This document shows, one piece after another, positions 55,188-63,127 of a stretch of DNA of 64,000 nucleotides. The number at the start of each line of letters is the position of its first letter. Position 1 is the first letter of the stretch. Source of the stretch: Ereboglobus luteus (GTDB lineage Bacteria > Verrucomicrobiota > Verrucomicrobiia > Opitutales > Opitutaceae); the NCBI RefSeq assembly GCF_003096195.1, contig NZ_CP023004.1:972501-1036500 (forward strand), given 5' to 3'. The notes below the pieces were generated by a model that saw nothing but the letters and a program-made list of their open reading frames with translations, was not told the origin of the DNA and searched no databases. Both the position numbers and the translations under genes were made by a program.

Positions 55188-56348
55188 TTAGCGGTGCATT
55201 AACGCGGAAGGAATAGTGTGCTTCGTGCCGCCGGGCATTGAGGGGGAGGGAATGCCGCCCATGCCAGAGGAGAGGGGGTTGACCTTGGTGCTGATGCCAA
55301 GGCGTTTTCGAATTTCATCAGGCCTGTCCGAGGACTCCATGGCGGTTTCTGGTGTAATAAGCTTTTTGCGAACGTAATCCACCAAACATGTGTCAAAGTC
55401 AATCATTCCCATGTCTTTTTTCACCGCGATCTCGTTCGCGATTTGACCGGGTTTATTTTCGCGAATCGCCCCTGCTACCGCGGGACAGTTCAACAACAGT
55501 TCGAACGCCGCCACGCGACCGCCGCCAACGCGGGTGATCAAACGCTGGCCAATCACCGCCAGCAATGACGACGCCACCATCGTGCGAACTTGGTCGCGCT
55601 CGTCGGAGGGCAGCACATCCAAAATGCGGCTAATTGTGCTTCCCGCCGTGCGTGTGTGCAGCGTGCCAAACACCAAGTGACCCGTCTCGGCGGCGGACAC
55701 CGCCGCCTTCACCGTCTCGGGATCGCGAAGCTCGCCGATAAGAATCACGTCGGGATCCTCGCGCATCGCGTCCACCATGCCATGACCGAAGCTCGGAACA
55801 TCGCGACCGACTTCGCGCTGGCGAATAATGCTCTGCGCGGCCTTGTAGCGGTATTCAACCGGGTGCTCGAGCGTGACAATGTTCAAGGCCGCGTTGTGGT
55901 TGATCCAGTCAAGGCATGCGGCGAGTGTTGTCGATTTGCCGGAGCCCGTGTAACCCGTGACCAAAATAAGCCCGGTCGGGCGGCCCTGACGAATAAGATC
56001 CTGAAACGCCTTGGGCAACATCACGTCCTCCATCGACGGGATTTTCCCGCGCATGAAGCGGATCGCTAAAATCGGTTTTGTGTTGGCCCAGTAAAGGTGG
56101 CAGCGCATGTCCCAACCCGCGCAGTTTACGGCAAAATCGGCGGCCAGCGCCTGCTCCTTGAACGCCTTGTGCTGGGCTGGGCTCAAGCGTTTGTAAACAT
56201 CCTCAAAAAACGGCGCGCCCGTGGTCAGTCCGGGACAGGAGACAATGTCGCCATCAAGGCGCAAATAAATGTTTTCATCCAATGCCAAGTGGACGTCGGA
56301 CGCTTTACGCCCCGTGGCGTATACGACAACCTGTTCCAAAGTATCCAT
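55188..56348 (-). CDS. pilT: Twitching motility / pilus retraction ATPase PilT
   Basis: 386 aa, normal length for PilT. The N-terminal PAS-like part contains ASDVHLALDENIYLR and AIRFMRGKIP. Walker A is GYTGSGKST (132-140), with Tyr where Pro is usual. The Asp box is TLEHPVEYRY, Walker B EDPDVILIGELRD, and the His box LVFGTLHTRTA, where Asn is usual in HTN. The C-terminal ~40 residues are Pro/Ser/Gly-rich. It powers pilus retraction. It is the first gene of the minus-strand cluster and is 15 bp from the secretin gene. A PilT encoded with the other parts suggests a dynamic pilus rather than a pure secretion pseudopilus. Confidence 0.94.
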   Translation of the reverse strand: MDTLEQVVVYATGRKASDVHLALDENIYLRLDGDIVSCPGLTTGAPFFEDVYKRLSPAQHKAFKEQALAADFAVNCAGWDMRCHLYWANTKPILAIRFMRGKIPSMEDVMLPKAFQDLIRQGRPTGLILVTGYTGSGKSTTLAACLDWINHNAALNIVTLEHPVEYRYKAAQSIIRQREVGRDVPSFGHGMVDAMREDPDVILIGELRDPETVKAAVSAAETGHLVFGTLHTRTAGSTISRILDVLPSDERDQVRTMVASSLLAVIGQRLITRVGGGRVAAFELLLNCPAVAGAIRENKPGQIANEIAVKKDMGMIDFDTCLVDYVRKKLITPETAMESSDRPDEIRKRLGISTKVNPLSSGMGGIPSPSMPGGTKHTIPSALMHR

Positions 56349-57182
56349 ATTTTACCGATTACAAGCAGATACAAGCACTGCAAAAGGCGGGCTTATTAAC
56401 AAAGCGCGCGCTATTAGGCAAATGAACATCCGTCCTGTGCCCCGCAGCCGTGGGCATCACTTTCTTTTTTGAAAAATATATCAGGAAACCGACCATGTAT
56501 TTGCAGAATGTTTTAATTAAGTTTTATGGATACATGCAAGTGTGCGGCAATCGAGTCAACCCCTATTTTGAACTTTTTGCACATAACTATCAATAAACGA
56601 ATCGCGGCCTGTAATACACTAATAATTAGTGCATTAAGAAACCTCCCATTAGGCAATGAAATGCAACTAGTTGCGCCTGATAACAATACCACTTCATTCT
56701 TGTTCACACAGTCGTCAAATAAATTTGGCACTTTGTGCCTAATTGAATAAAAAGCAAATAGAACAAGATATCACACAAATAATTACATATTTTTTATTAC
56801 ACATAAAATTCAAACCCAACCAAAATGAAATCGCGCTTACAAAGTAACCTCAAAAACGCTCTTGCGGCTGCCGCGCAAACAACGGGAAGCCCATGCCCTT
56901 TTACGAATGAGTTTCATTCTTTGGTCTTCAGGCGCCGTAAATGTCAGGACGGCTATCGCCGTTACGAGCGACATGCTCCGATCGTCAGCGACATCTTGCC
57001 AACCGCCGTGTTCGGCGCTCGTCATTCTCGGCGCTCGTTCGCAAATAGAATCGGGTGTTCCACCAGTTTTAACCGCAAGTTTTTGCGCTTTATCCCGCGG
57101 ATCTTAACTGGCTTATTTTTCCCGCCCTCACCGCAGTTTTCCGAAAAGAATCCCACAACCCCAGCAACACAAAGGATCGCTC
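56349..57182. other. Gene-free region, partly AT-rich, upstream of pilT
   Basis: No convincing gene in 834 bp. About 56400-56830 is much richer in A/T than the rest of the window and holds only short frames that overlap on both strands, with no recognisable protein. 56840-57180 returns to GC-rich sequence with poor-quality frames. The region separates the divergent pilT and MBL-hydrolase genes and must contain their promoters; a palindrome at 56612-56636 is the only clear element. It could include decayed horizontally acquired DNA. Confidence 0.55.
56612..56636. promoter_or_regulatory. Palindrome in the AT-rich intergenic region (possible operator)
   Basis: CACTAAT (56617-56623) and ATTAGTG (56625-56631) form a perfect 7-1-7 palindrome, extended to 12-1-12 with one mismatch by TAAT and ATTA (56612-56615, 56633-56636). 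Size and symmetry suit a dimeric transcription factor. It lies about 260 bp upstream of pilT and 550 bp upstream of the hydrolase gene. Confidence 0.4.
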
Positions 57183-58127
57183 ATGAACCGCCGCCACTTC
57201 CTCCGCACTTCCGCTCTTTTCGCATCGCTGGGTTTGCTATCGCGGGGTGGACTTTTTTCAAGGAGCACATCAACGAAATCAATGCCGGACGGCTTTGTTC
57301 ATCTGCGCCGTAATGTTGGTATTTTTAACGGACGCGGCGGCACCATCGGCTGGCTCGCATCACCCGGTGCCCTCGCCATCGTGGACACACAGTTTCCCGA
57401 AACGACTGCAAAATGCCTGGCCGGAATACCACAACGCGGCGACCGTCAAATCGACGTGCTCATCAACACGCACCATCACGGCGACCACACTTCGGGCAAT
57501 CCGGTTTTCCGCCCTGTGGTGAAAAAAATAGTTGCGCACAAAAACGTGCCCGGACTTCAACGCGCTGCCGCCGCGCGCGCAAAACCGCCCGCGACCGACA
57601 GGCAGGTTTACGCCGACACAACTTTCACCGAAACATGGTCGCTCGCCCTCGGCGGATCGCGCGACGGAGCCGAGACAATTCACGCCCGCCACTTCGGCCC
57701 CGCGCACACGAGCGGCGACATCATCGTGCTTTTCGAAAAGGCCAACATTGTGCACATGGGCGACCTTGTTTTCAACCGCCTCCATCCTGTGATCGACCGC
57801 GCGGGCGGCGCGAGCATTGCCGGCTGGATTACAATTCTCGAAACCGCGGCGAAAACCTATCCCTCCGACGCAATCTATGTTTTCGGACACGGCAGCGCCG
57901 CCCCGCGTTTCGGCGTGACGGGCAGACGCGACGATCTGCTCGCCATGCGCGATTATCTGACCGGCTTGCTTGACCACACCCGCCGCCAAATCGCCGCGGG
58001 CAGAAGTCGCGACGAGATCATCACACTCGATAAATTGCCCGGGTTCGGGGATTATCAACAAGCCCGCCGACTTTCCTCAAATTTGGGCGTCGCCCACGAC
58101 GAAATCATGAACGCTCCGCGAGCTTGA
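57183..58127 (+). CDS. Tat-exported metallo-beta-lactamase fold hydrolase
   Basis: 314 aa. The signal MNRRHFLRTSALFASLGLLSRGG has a twin-arginine start. The MBL-fold metal site is complete: THHHGDHTSG (H97-H102), HTSGD after FGPA, MGDLVFN, and the final His in FGHGSA. The overall pattern, with VDTQFPETT and INTHHHGDH, resembles periplasmic quinoprotein-relay or SoxH-like MBL proteins rather than true beta-lactamases. Substrate unknown. It reads away from pilT and ends 287 bp before the nucleoside phosphorylase gene, with a palindrome and a hairpin in between, so it is probably a separate unit. Confidence 0.9.
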   Translation: MNRRHFLRTSALFASLGLLSRGGLFSRSTSTKSMPDGFVHLRRNVGIFNGRGGTIGWLASPGALAIVDTQFPETTAKCLAGIPQRGDRQIDVLINTHHHGDHTSGNPVFRPVVKKIVAHKNVPGLQRAAAARAKPPATDRQVYADTTFTETWSLALGGSRDGAETIHARHFGPAHTSGDIIVLFEKANIVHMGDLVFNRLHPVIDRAGGASIAGWITILETAAKTYPSDAIYVFGHGSAAPRFGVTGRRDDLLAMRDYLTGLLDHTRRQIAAGRSRDEIITLDKLPGFGDYQQARRLSSNLGVAHDEIMNAPRA

Positions 58128-58233
58128 AAGATGATTGCGCGCGCATGCGGCAAACCAGACTGAAAACAGGGGAAATGGCCTGCACAAGAACACCGAGGGC
58201 CAACGCAACCAACAAGTTTGCATCTGTCCGGCA

Positions 58234-58286
58234 CCATTTACAAATATCGTAAATGGATATTGACTAATAAATTGCACATTTATCAA
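58234..58286 (+). promoter_or_regulatory. Palindrome next to a possible promoter
   Basis: CCATTTAC (58234-58241) and GTAAATGG (58249-58256) form an 8-bp inverted repeat. It is directly followed by TTGACT (58260-58265) and TATCAA (58281-58286), spaced 15 bp, a weak sigma-70-type promoter for the gene at 58415. The palindrome would be placed as an operator just upstream of -35. Confidence 0.3.
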
Positions 58287-58361
58287 TCAACAGGCTAACT
58301 GTCACCGCCCATAGTTTAAGCTCGACATCCGCAATAAGTCTGTTTGCTTTATACACTTTTA

Positions 58362-58393
58362 CCGCCCCTGCGAAGGGGGCGGATATTTTTTTC
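58362..58393 (+). terminator. Hairpin with T-tract in the leader of the nucleoside phosphorylase gene
   Basis: CCGCCCC (58362-58368) pairs with GGGGCGG (58376-58382) around a 7-nt loop, followed by ATATTTTTTTCT. It ends about 20 nt before the ATG at 58415. If the promoter is upstream, this would be an attenuator; otherwise it ends the MBL transcript. Confidence 0.6.
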
Positions 58394-58414
58394 TATACAC
58401 ACGCAAGAACGACA

Positions 58415-59758
58415 ATGACCAAACGCATAATTCCATCACGGAGATTTATCAAACCCACATTCGAATTTCTCATCGAAAAAAAACGCGACGGCGGAGAGTT
58501 CAACAAGGAAGAAATCCGCTACATTATCGACAGCATTCTCGACAATGAAATGCCCAAGCACCAGCAGGCCGCGCTGGCCATGTCGATTTTCTTCCGGGGC
58601 ATGTCCGCCCAGGAATCCGCAGACCTCACCGAGGAGATGATGCTTTCCGGCGACGTGATCGACCTTTCCGACATCGCGAAACCCAAGATCGACAAATACT
58701 CGACCGGTGGCGTGGGCGACAAAACCGACCTCGTTCTCGTTCCGCTCGCGATGGCCAGCGGCGTTGTTGTTCCCATGATGTGCGGCATCGAGCACGACTA
58801 CGTCATCAACACACTCACCAAACTCTGCGCGGTGCCCGGCTTCAAGCACACCGTTTCCAAGGACCATTTTGTTTCGCAACTCGCGAAAATCGGCGGCTCC
58901 ATCGCCAAGCAAGTCGACGACCTCGCGCCCGTTGAAGGCAAGTTCTACCAGCTCCGCAAGGAAACCGGCACCATCCCGAGCCTTCCGCTCATCACCGGCA
59001 GCGTGCTATCCAAGAAACTCGCCGAGGGCGCCGAGGGGCTCGTCATTGACGTCAAGTGGGGCAACGGCTCATTTATCAAGGAACTCGAGCAAGCCAAGCA
59101 ACTCGCACGCTCCATGACCCGCGTCGGCCGCACGCTCAAGCGTCGCTGCGTCGCGCTCGTCACCGACATGAACCAGCCGCTCGGCGACACCGTCGGCACC
59201 TCGCTCGAAATCAAGGAAGCCATTCAGCTTCTCAAGGGCGAGGGCCCGGAAGACATCAAGGACCTCGTCATGAAACTCGGCATGGAAATTGTGCGCCTCG
59301 CCGGAGTCGCCGGCTCCACGCTCTCCGCCAAGCAAACCGTGCAACGCCACCTCACCGACGGCAGCGCGCTTCAAAAACTCAAGGACCTCGTCAAGGCCCA
59401 GGGCGGCGACCCCTCCTACATCGACGATCCGTCGAAATTCGCCACCGCGAAACACGTGCGTAAACTTCCCGCCCCCAAGCGCGGTTACGTGCACATGATC
59501 AGCGCGGGCATGATCGCGCACGGCGTGCACATTCTCGGAGCCGGCAAGACCAGCGCGCACGACAAGATCGACTACGCGGTCGGCGTCTCGGAAATTAAAA
59601 AAGTCGGCACACAAGTAAAGCAAGGCGAGCCGCTCATGATGATTCACTACAACGACGAGGCGAAACTCGAACAGGCGCTCGAATACTTCAAGAACGCCTA
59701 TCGTCTCGCGCCCAAGCGCCCCACCCCGCCGCCGCTCGTCGTCGAGCGCGTCGCGTAA
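58415..59758 (+). CDS. Thymidine/pyrimidine-nucleoside phosphorylase family protein with altered signature loop
   Basis: 447 aa, usual length. The family cleaves pyrimidine nucleosides with phosphate to give a base and (deoxy)ribose-1-phosphate. The N-terminal helical domain (RDGGEFNKEEIRYIIDSIL, PKHQQAALAMSIFFRGM), the phosphate site KYSTGGVGDKT, the base-contacting LR and ITGSVLSKKLAEG, GLVIDVKWGNGSF and the C-terminal domain (HILGAGKTSAHDKIDYAVG) are present. The signature normally reading SGRGLGHTGGTxDKLE is CGIEHDYVINTLTKLC, with correct length but most Gly residues and the phosphate-binding Ser replaced. The DNA is in frame, so this is not a sequencing shift. Activity or substrate may differ from the standard enzyme. 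Confidence 0.88.
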   Translation: MTKRIIPSRRFIKPTFEFLIEKKRDGGEFNKEEIRYIIDSILDNEMPKHQQAALAMSIFFRGMSAQESADLTEEMMLSGDVIDLSDIAKPKIDKYSTGGVGDKTDLVLVPLAMASGVVVPMMCGIEHDYVINTLTKLCAVPGFKHTVSKDHFVSQLAKIGGSIAKQVDDLAPVEGKFYQLRKETGTIPSLPLITGSVLSKKLAEGAEGLVIDVKWGNGSFIKELEQAKQLARSMTRVGRTLKRRCVALVTDMNQPLGDTVGTSLEIKEAIQLLKGEGPEDIKDLVMKLGMEIVRLAGVAGSTLSAKQTVQRHLTDGSALQKLKDLVKAQGGDPSYIDDPSKFATAKHVRKLPAPKRGYVHMISAGMIAHGVHILGAGKTSAHDKIDYAVGVSEIKKVGTQVKQGEPLMMIHYNDEAKLEQALEYFKNAYRLAPKRPTPPPLVVERVA

Positions 59759-59784
59759 GCCCGCGGGCGAATCCCTTCCACACG

Positions 59785-59816
59785 AAACCGGATGTTTGCA
59801 AAGCATCCGGTTTTTT
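59785..59816 (+). terminator. Intrinsic terminator after the nucleoside phosphorylase gene
   Basis: AACCGGATG (59786-59794) pairs with CATCCGGTT (59804-59812) around a 9-nt loop, followed by six T. It lies 27 nt past the stop. Confidence 0.92.
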
Positions 59817-59855
59817 GCATTCTATTCCCTGACACCTCCCCACACCACCATCGCC

Positions 59856-61064
59856 ATGAACCAGGAAATAAACCGTCGGAATTTCATCGGAACCATGGGA
59901 ATTGCAGCCGCGGGCGTTGCCTGCCTCACACCCCGTTTTGCCTTTGCGGGGGAGCCTGCATCCTCCCGCAAATTGAAGATTGGCGTGGTGGGCGGCGGAT
60001 TTGGCCGGACTTTTCATTTTCACGAGCACCCCAACTGCACGGTGGAGGCCGTCAGCGATCTGATTGCCAGCAGAAGGCAGCGGCTGATGAAAACCTACCA
60101 GTGTGAAAAATCATACGAGTCGCTGGAGCTTTTGCTTCGCGATCCCAAAATCGAGGCGGTGGCCATTTTTACCCCCGCCCCCGATCACGCGCGGCATGTC
60201 ATCCAAACGCTCAACGCCGGCAAGCATGTGCTTTGCGCCGTGCCCGCGGTGATGAACCTCGACGAGGCTCATCAGGTGCTGGAAACCGTGAAACGCACCG
60301 GTCTCACCTACATGATGGCCGAGACAAGCACCTACCGCCACACGGTGATGTCCGCGAAGAAATTTTTCAAGGAGGGGCAGTTCGGCAATATTTTCAGCAG
60401 CTACGCGCATTATTATCATCCCGGCCTTGAGGCGCTGTATTTCACAAAAGACGGCAAGCCGACATGGCGGCACGGGCTGCCCCCGATGCTGTATCCCACG
60501 CACGCCACGGCAATGATTGTGGCGGTCACCGGGGAAAGGCTCGCAAGCGTCAGTTGCATCGGCTGGGGCGACGGCGACCCGCTTCTGAAAGGCAACGCGT
60601 ATGGCAATCCCTTCTGGAACGAAACCGCGCTATTCAAGACCGACAAGGGGCATCCCTTCAGGGCCGAGATATGGTGGAGGGGCGCGGTTATTGAAACCGA
60701 GCGCGGCGAATGGCATGGCGACAAAATGAGCTATTATTCCGGATACAAGGGCCAGGCCGACCACAGGGTGGTCGCAACCAAAAATCAGGGAACGGAGGAG
60801 GGCGGTTTTGCTGTTGCGAAGCCCAAAATGGAACGCGTCCCGCCGGAACATTGGTGGAATCTGCTGCCCGAGGCCATGCGCCACGAAACCGGGCACGGCG
60901 GCTCCCATGTTTTCATCACGCACGAGTTTGTTGATTCCGTCATCAACGGCCGCGAACCGGAGGTTAACATCCGCGAGGCGCTGGCCTACACGGTGCCCGG
61001 AATCATTGCGCACGAGTCGGCATTGAAGGACGGCGAGCTATTAAAAATACCAGTGTTTGGGTAA
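59856..61064 (+). CDS. Exported Gfo/Idh/MocA family oxidoreductase
   Basis: 402 aa from the ATG at 59856 (MNQEINRRNFIGTMG); the frame extends upstream but without merit. A twin-arginine signal (RRNFIGTMGIAAAGVACL) precedes the NAD(P)-binding Rossmann fold with KIGVVGGGFGRT and later AIFTPAPDHARHV and AGKHVLCAVPAVMN. The C-terminal domain (about 165-400) holds the substrate site, with the usual catalytic Lys of the EKP motif replaced by CAVPAVMN (no Lys there). Such Tat-exported members are common in Verrucomicrobia and Planctomycetes and often act on sugars or glycans in the periplasm. Substrate unknown. Confidence 0.9.
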   Translation: MNQEINRRNFIGTMGIAAAGVACLTPRFAFAGEPASSRKLKIGVVGGGFGRTFHFHEHPNCTVEAVSDLIASRRQRLMKTYQCEKSYESLELLLRDPKIEAVAIFTPAPDHARHVIQTLNAGKHVLCAVPAVMNLDEAHQVLETVKRTGLTYMMAETSTYRHTVMSAKKFFKEGQFGNIFSSYAHYYHPGLEALYFTKDGKPTWRHGLPPMLYPTHATAMIVAVTGERLASVSCIGWGDGDPLLKGNAYGNPFWNETALFKTDKGHPFRAEIWWRGAVIETERGEWHGDKMSYYSGYKGQADHRVVATKNQGTEEGGFAVAKPKMERVPPEHWWNLLPEAMRHETGHGGSHVFITHEFVDSVINGREPEVNIREALAYTVPGIIAHESALKDGELLKIPVFG

Positions 61065-61095
61065 GCGGGTTGAGGGTGTCCCTCAGAAAAGTTAA

Positions 61096-61125
61096 GGTAG
61101 GGCGAACCGCGCCCGGTGCGCCGGG
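61096..61125 (+). repeat. REP-like element, half copy
   Basis: GGTAGGGCGAA (61096-61106) followed by a short hairpin CCCGG-TGCG-CCGGG (61112-61125). The matching right end TTCGCCCTACC is absent. It lies between convergent genes. Confidence 0.5.
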
Positions 61126-61306
61126 ACAATGAACCGTCAACCAAAATGAACCTCCCTGCCAACATTCAAAAATCAACGGATGTTGATACGAAGCATTCGC
61201 GATTTTCCCGGCGGGAATTCCCTTGGCCAAACAAGAGACGCATCATGAGGTCGCCCCTTGCAACGGGACGTATTTTGCCCGTTGCCGGAACGCATGTTGT
61301 CTCGTT

Positions 61307-61948
61307 TTACGACGACGCGATTCGCTCGCAGGTGCCGCGCCACGCGGCCTGCAACGCCGCAAAATCCTCGTCCCTCGTCGTGCTCTTTATCAAATAGTCA
61401 AACTTGCCGGCCTCCTGCACTTCCCGCTCGGCGGTTTTCATTCGGCGTTCGATTTCCGCGTCGGAATCCTGGCCGCGCAATTTCATGCGCTTGCGAAGCT
61501 CCTCCATCGGCACGTCGATAAAAACCGTCGCCATGTGCCGCGCAAGAATCGGATTGGTTTTCGCCGCGTTGCGAAAACTTTCCACGCCCTGCACATCAAT
61601 GTTGATCGCGAGGCTGCGCCCGTTCGCAAGCGGTTCGAGCACCGAGGACGCAAGCGTTCCGTAGCGATGCTTTTGATGCACCCACGCCCATTCCAAAAAT
61701 TCCCCCGCGGCCAGTTTTGCGTCAAATTGTTCGGGCGTCAGGAAATGATAATGCACGCCGTCGATTTCGCCGGGACGCGGCGGACGCGTGGTGGTTGTCA
61801 CGACCCTGGAAAACTCCGCTTCCGTTGAAACAAGCCGCTCGCACAAAGTCGACTTGCCCGAACCCGCCGCGCCCGCGATGACCAGCAGCACGGGCGGCGT
61901 TGGCGTGGGGTTGGGTTGTTTTGAGCTGGCGTCCGGTTGCGATGACAT
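61307..61948 (-). CDS. gmk: Guanylate kinase
   Basis: 213 aa from the ATG at 61948 (MSSQPDASS); the longer frame to 62092 overlaps the upstream gene. It phosphorylates GMP to GDP. The P-loop AGAAGSGKSTLCERL, the GMP-binding VTTTTRPPRPGEIDGVHYHFLT, FLEWAWVHQKHRYGT, INIDVQGVESFR and the lid RGQDSDAEIERRM are all present. The first ~20 residues are a Pro/Ser-rich extension. It is 17 bp after the membrane-protein gene and probably cotranscribed with it. Confidence 0.95.
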   Translation of the reverse strand: MSSQPDASSKQPNPTPTPPVLLVIAGAAGSGKSTLCERLVSTEAEFSRVVTTTTRPPRPGEIDGVHYHFLTPEQFDAKLAAGEFLEWAWVHQKHRYGTLASSVLEPLANGRSLAINIDVQGVESFRNAAKTNPILARHMATVFIDVPMEELRKRMKLRGQDSDAEIERRMKTAEREVQEAGKFDYLIKSTTRDEDFAALQAAWRGTCERIASS

Positions 61949-61965
61949 CGTTGCGACAATGGTGT

Positions 61966-62511
61966 TTAATACGAAAAGGCGATTCCCGCGACGAGCAGCC
62001 CATACGCGACAAGAAACGCACCCAGCGCGCGCGCGCGTTGCACGCGGACAAATAGCCACTGGATAATGTCGCGCGCGCGATACGGCACGCATCCGAAATA
62101 AATCGCCAGCACGATCGCCGCATACACGAACCCGACGGCAAACAAACGGCGGCTGTAATCATACTCGCCAAAAAGCCCCATCAAAACTTCCCACGCGGCG
62201 AGCAGCGTGAGCGCGCTCAGCCCGCGAATAGCCAGAAAATCGGGCACAAAATAAAACGCCGCCACCGCGACCGCTCCGAAAAACGCCACCCAGGGTTTTG
62301 GCGTCTCAAAAAGCACCAAGTCCGCCGGCGACAAATGCCAGACCACGTAGAGGAACCAAACCGCCGCCGCGCCCCAGAACACCGCCGCGGCAAGCGGCGA
62401 GCGCGGCATTGCCTTGAGTGATGTCGCGATCAGCGAATTGCCGACAAGTAGCGGCACGCCAATCACGATCAAAAACAAACCCGGCAAAAACGTGGCGGTG
62501 AAAAGTGACAT
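61966..62511 (-). CDS. Integral membrane protein of unknown function
   Basis: 181 aa from the ATG at 62511 (MSLFTATFLPG); the longer frame to 62661 is rejected because the added part is upstream of the conserved-looking hydrophobic start. Five to six hydrophobic helices are visible (about 5-25, 38-58, 72-90, 94-112, 122-142 and 158-178), with few charged residues. No signature recognised. Upstream of gmk by 17 bp on the same strand, so likely in one operon; no functional link is evident. Confidence 0.72.
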   Translation of the reverse strand: MSLFTATFLPGLFLIVIGVPLLVGNSLIATSLKAMPRSPLAAAVFWGAAAVWFLYVVWHLSPADLVLFETPKPWVAFFGAVAVAAFYFVPDFLAIRGLSALTLLAAWEVLMGLFGEYDYSRRLFAVGFVYAAIVLAIYFGCVPYRARDIIQWLFVRVQRARALGAFLVAYGLLVAGIAFSY

Positions 62512-62632
62512 ATTTTGAAAACCGGCAATGAGAACGATTTTCCCCCGAAGAACGAGAAAGAAAGTGGAACAGGATATCCCGCGGCAAAACACCTGGGCTG
62601 ATATTTTCCTAAAAATCCGTGCGAAATTGCTA

Positions 62633-62660
62633 TTGACGCGGCCAAACGGCTGCTTACTCA
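62633..62660 (+). promoter_or_regulatory. Probable promoter of tRNA-Gly
   Basis: TTGACG (62633-62638), 16-bp spacer, TACTCA (62655-62660). Transcription would start about 15-18 nt before the mature tRNA 5' end. Confidence 0.5.
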
Positions 62661-62683
62661 TTCACGCCTGCAAATCACTTTTT

Positions 62684-63054
<371 letters not shown>

Positions 63055-63127
63055 TCATACCCGGCGGCTGTTCGTTGCGCATTTTTCCATTGAGAATGAA
63101 GCCCGGGACGCACACATATCAGGTGCA

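Noticed and set aside
56513-56750. Two short overlapping frames on opposite strands (72 and 74 codons)
   Set aside because: In AT-rich DNA, without ribosome binding sites or recognisable protein features; they also run through the palindrome.
56825-57313. 162-codon plus-strand frame overlapping the MBL-hydrolase start
   Set aside because: Residues look random, it overlaps a well supported Tat-signal gene in another frame, and no ribosome binding site is seen.
62512-62661. 50-residue N-terminal extension of the membrane protein at 61966
   Set aside because: It reaches into the tRNA promoter region; the ATG at 62511 begins directly with the first transmembrane helix.
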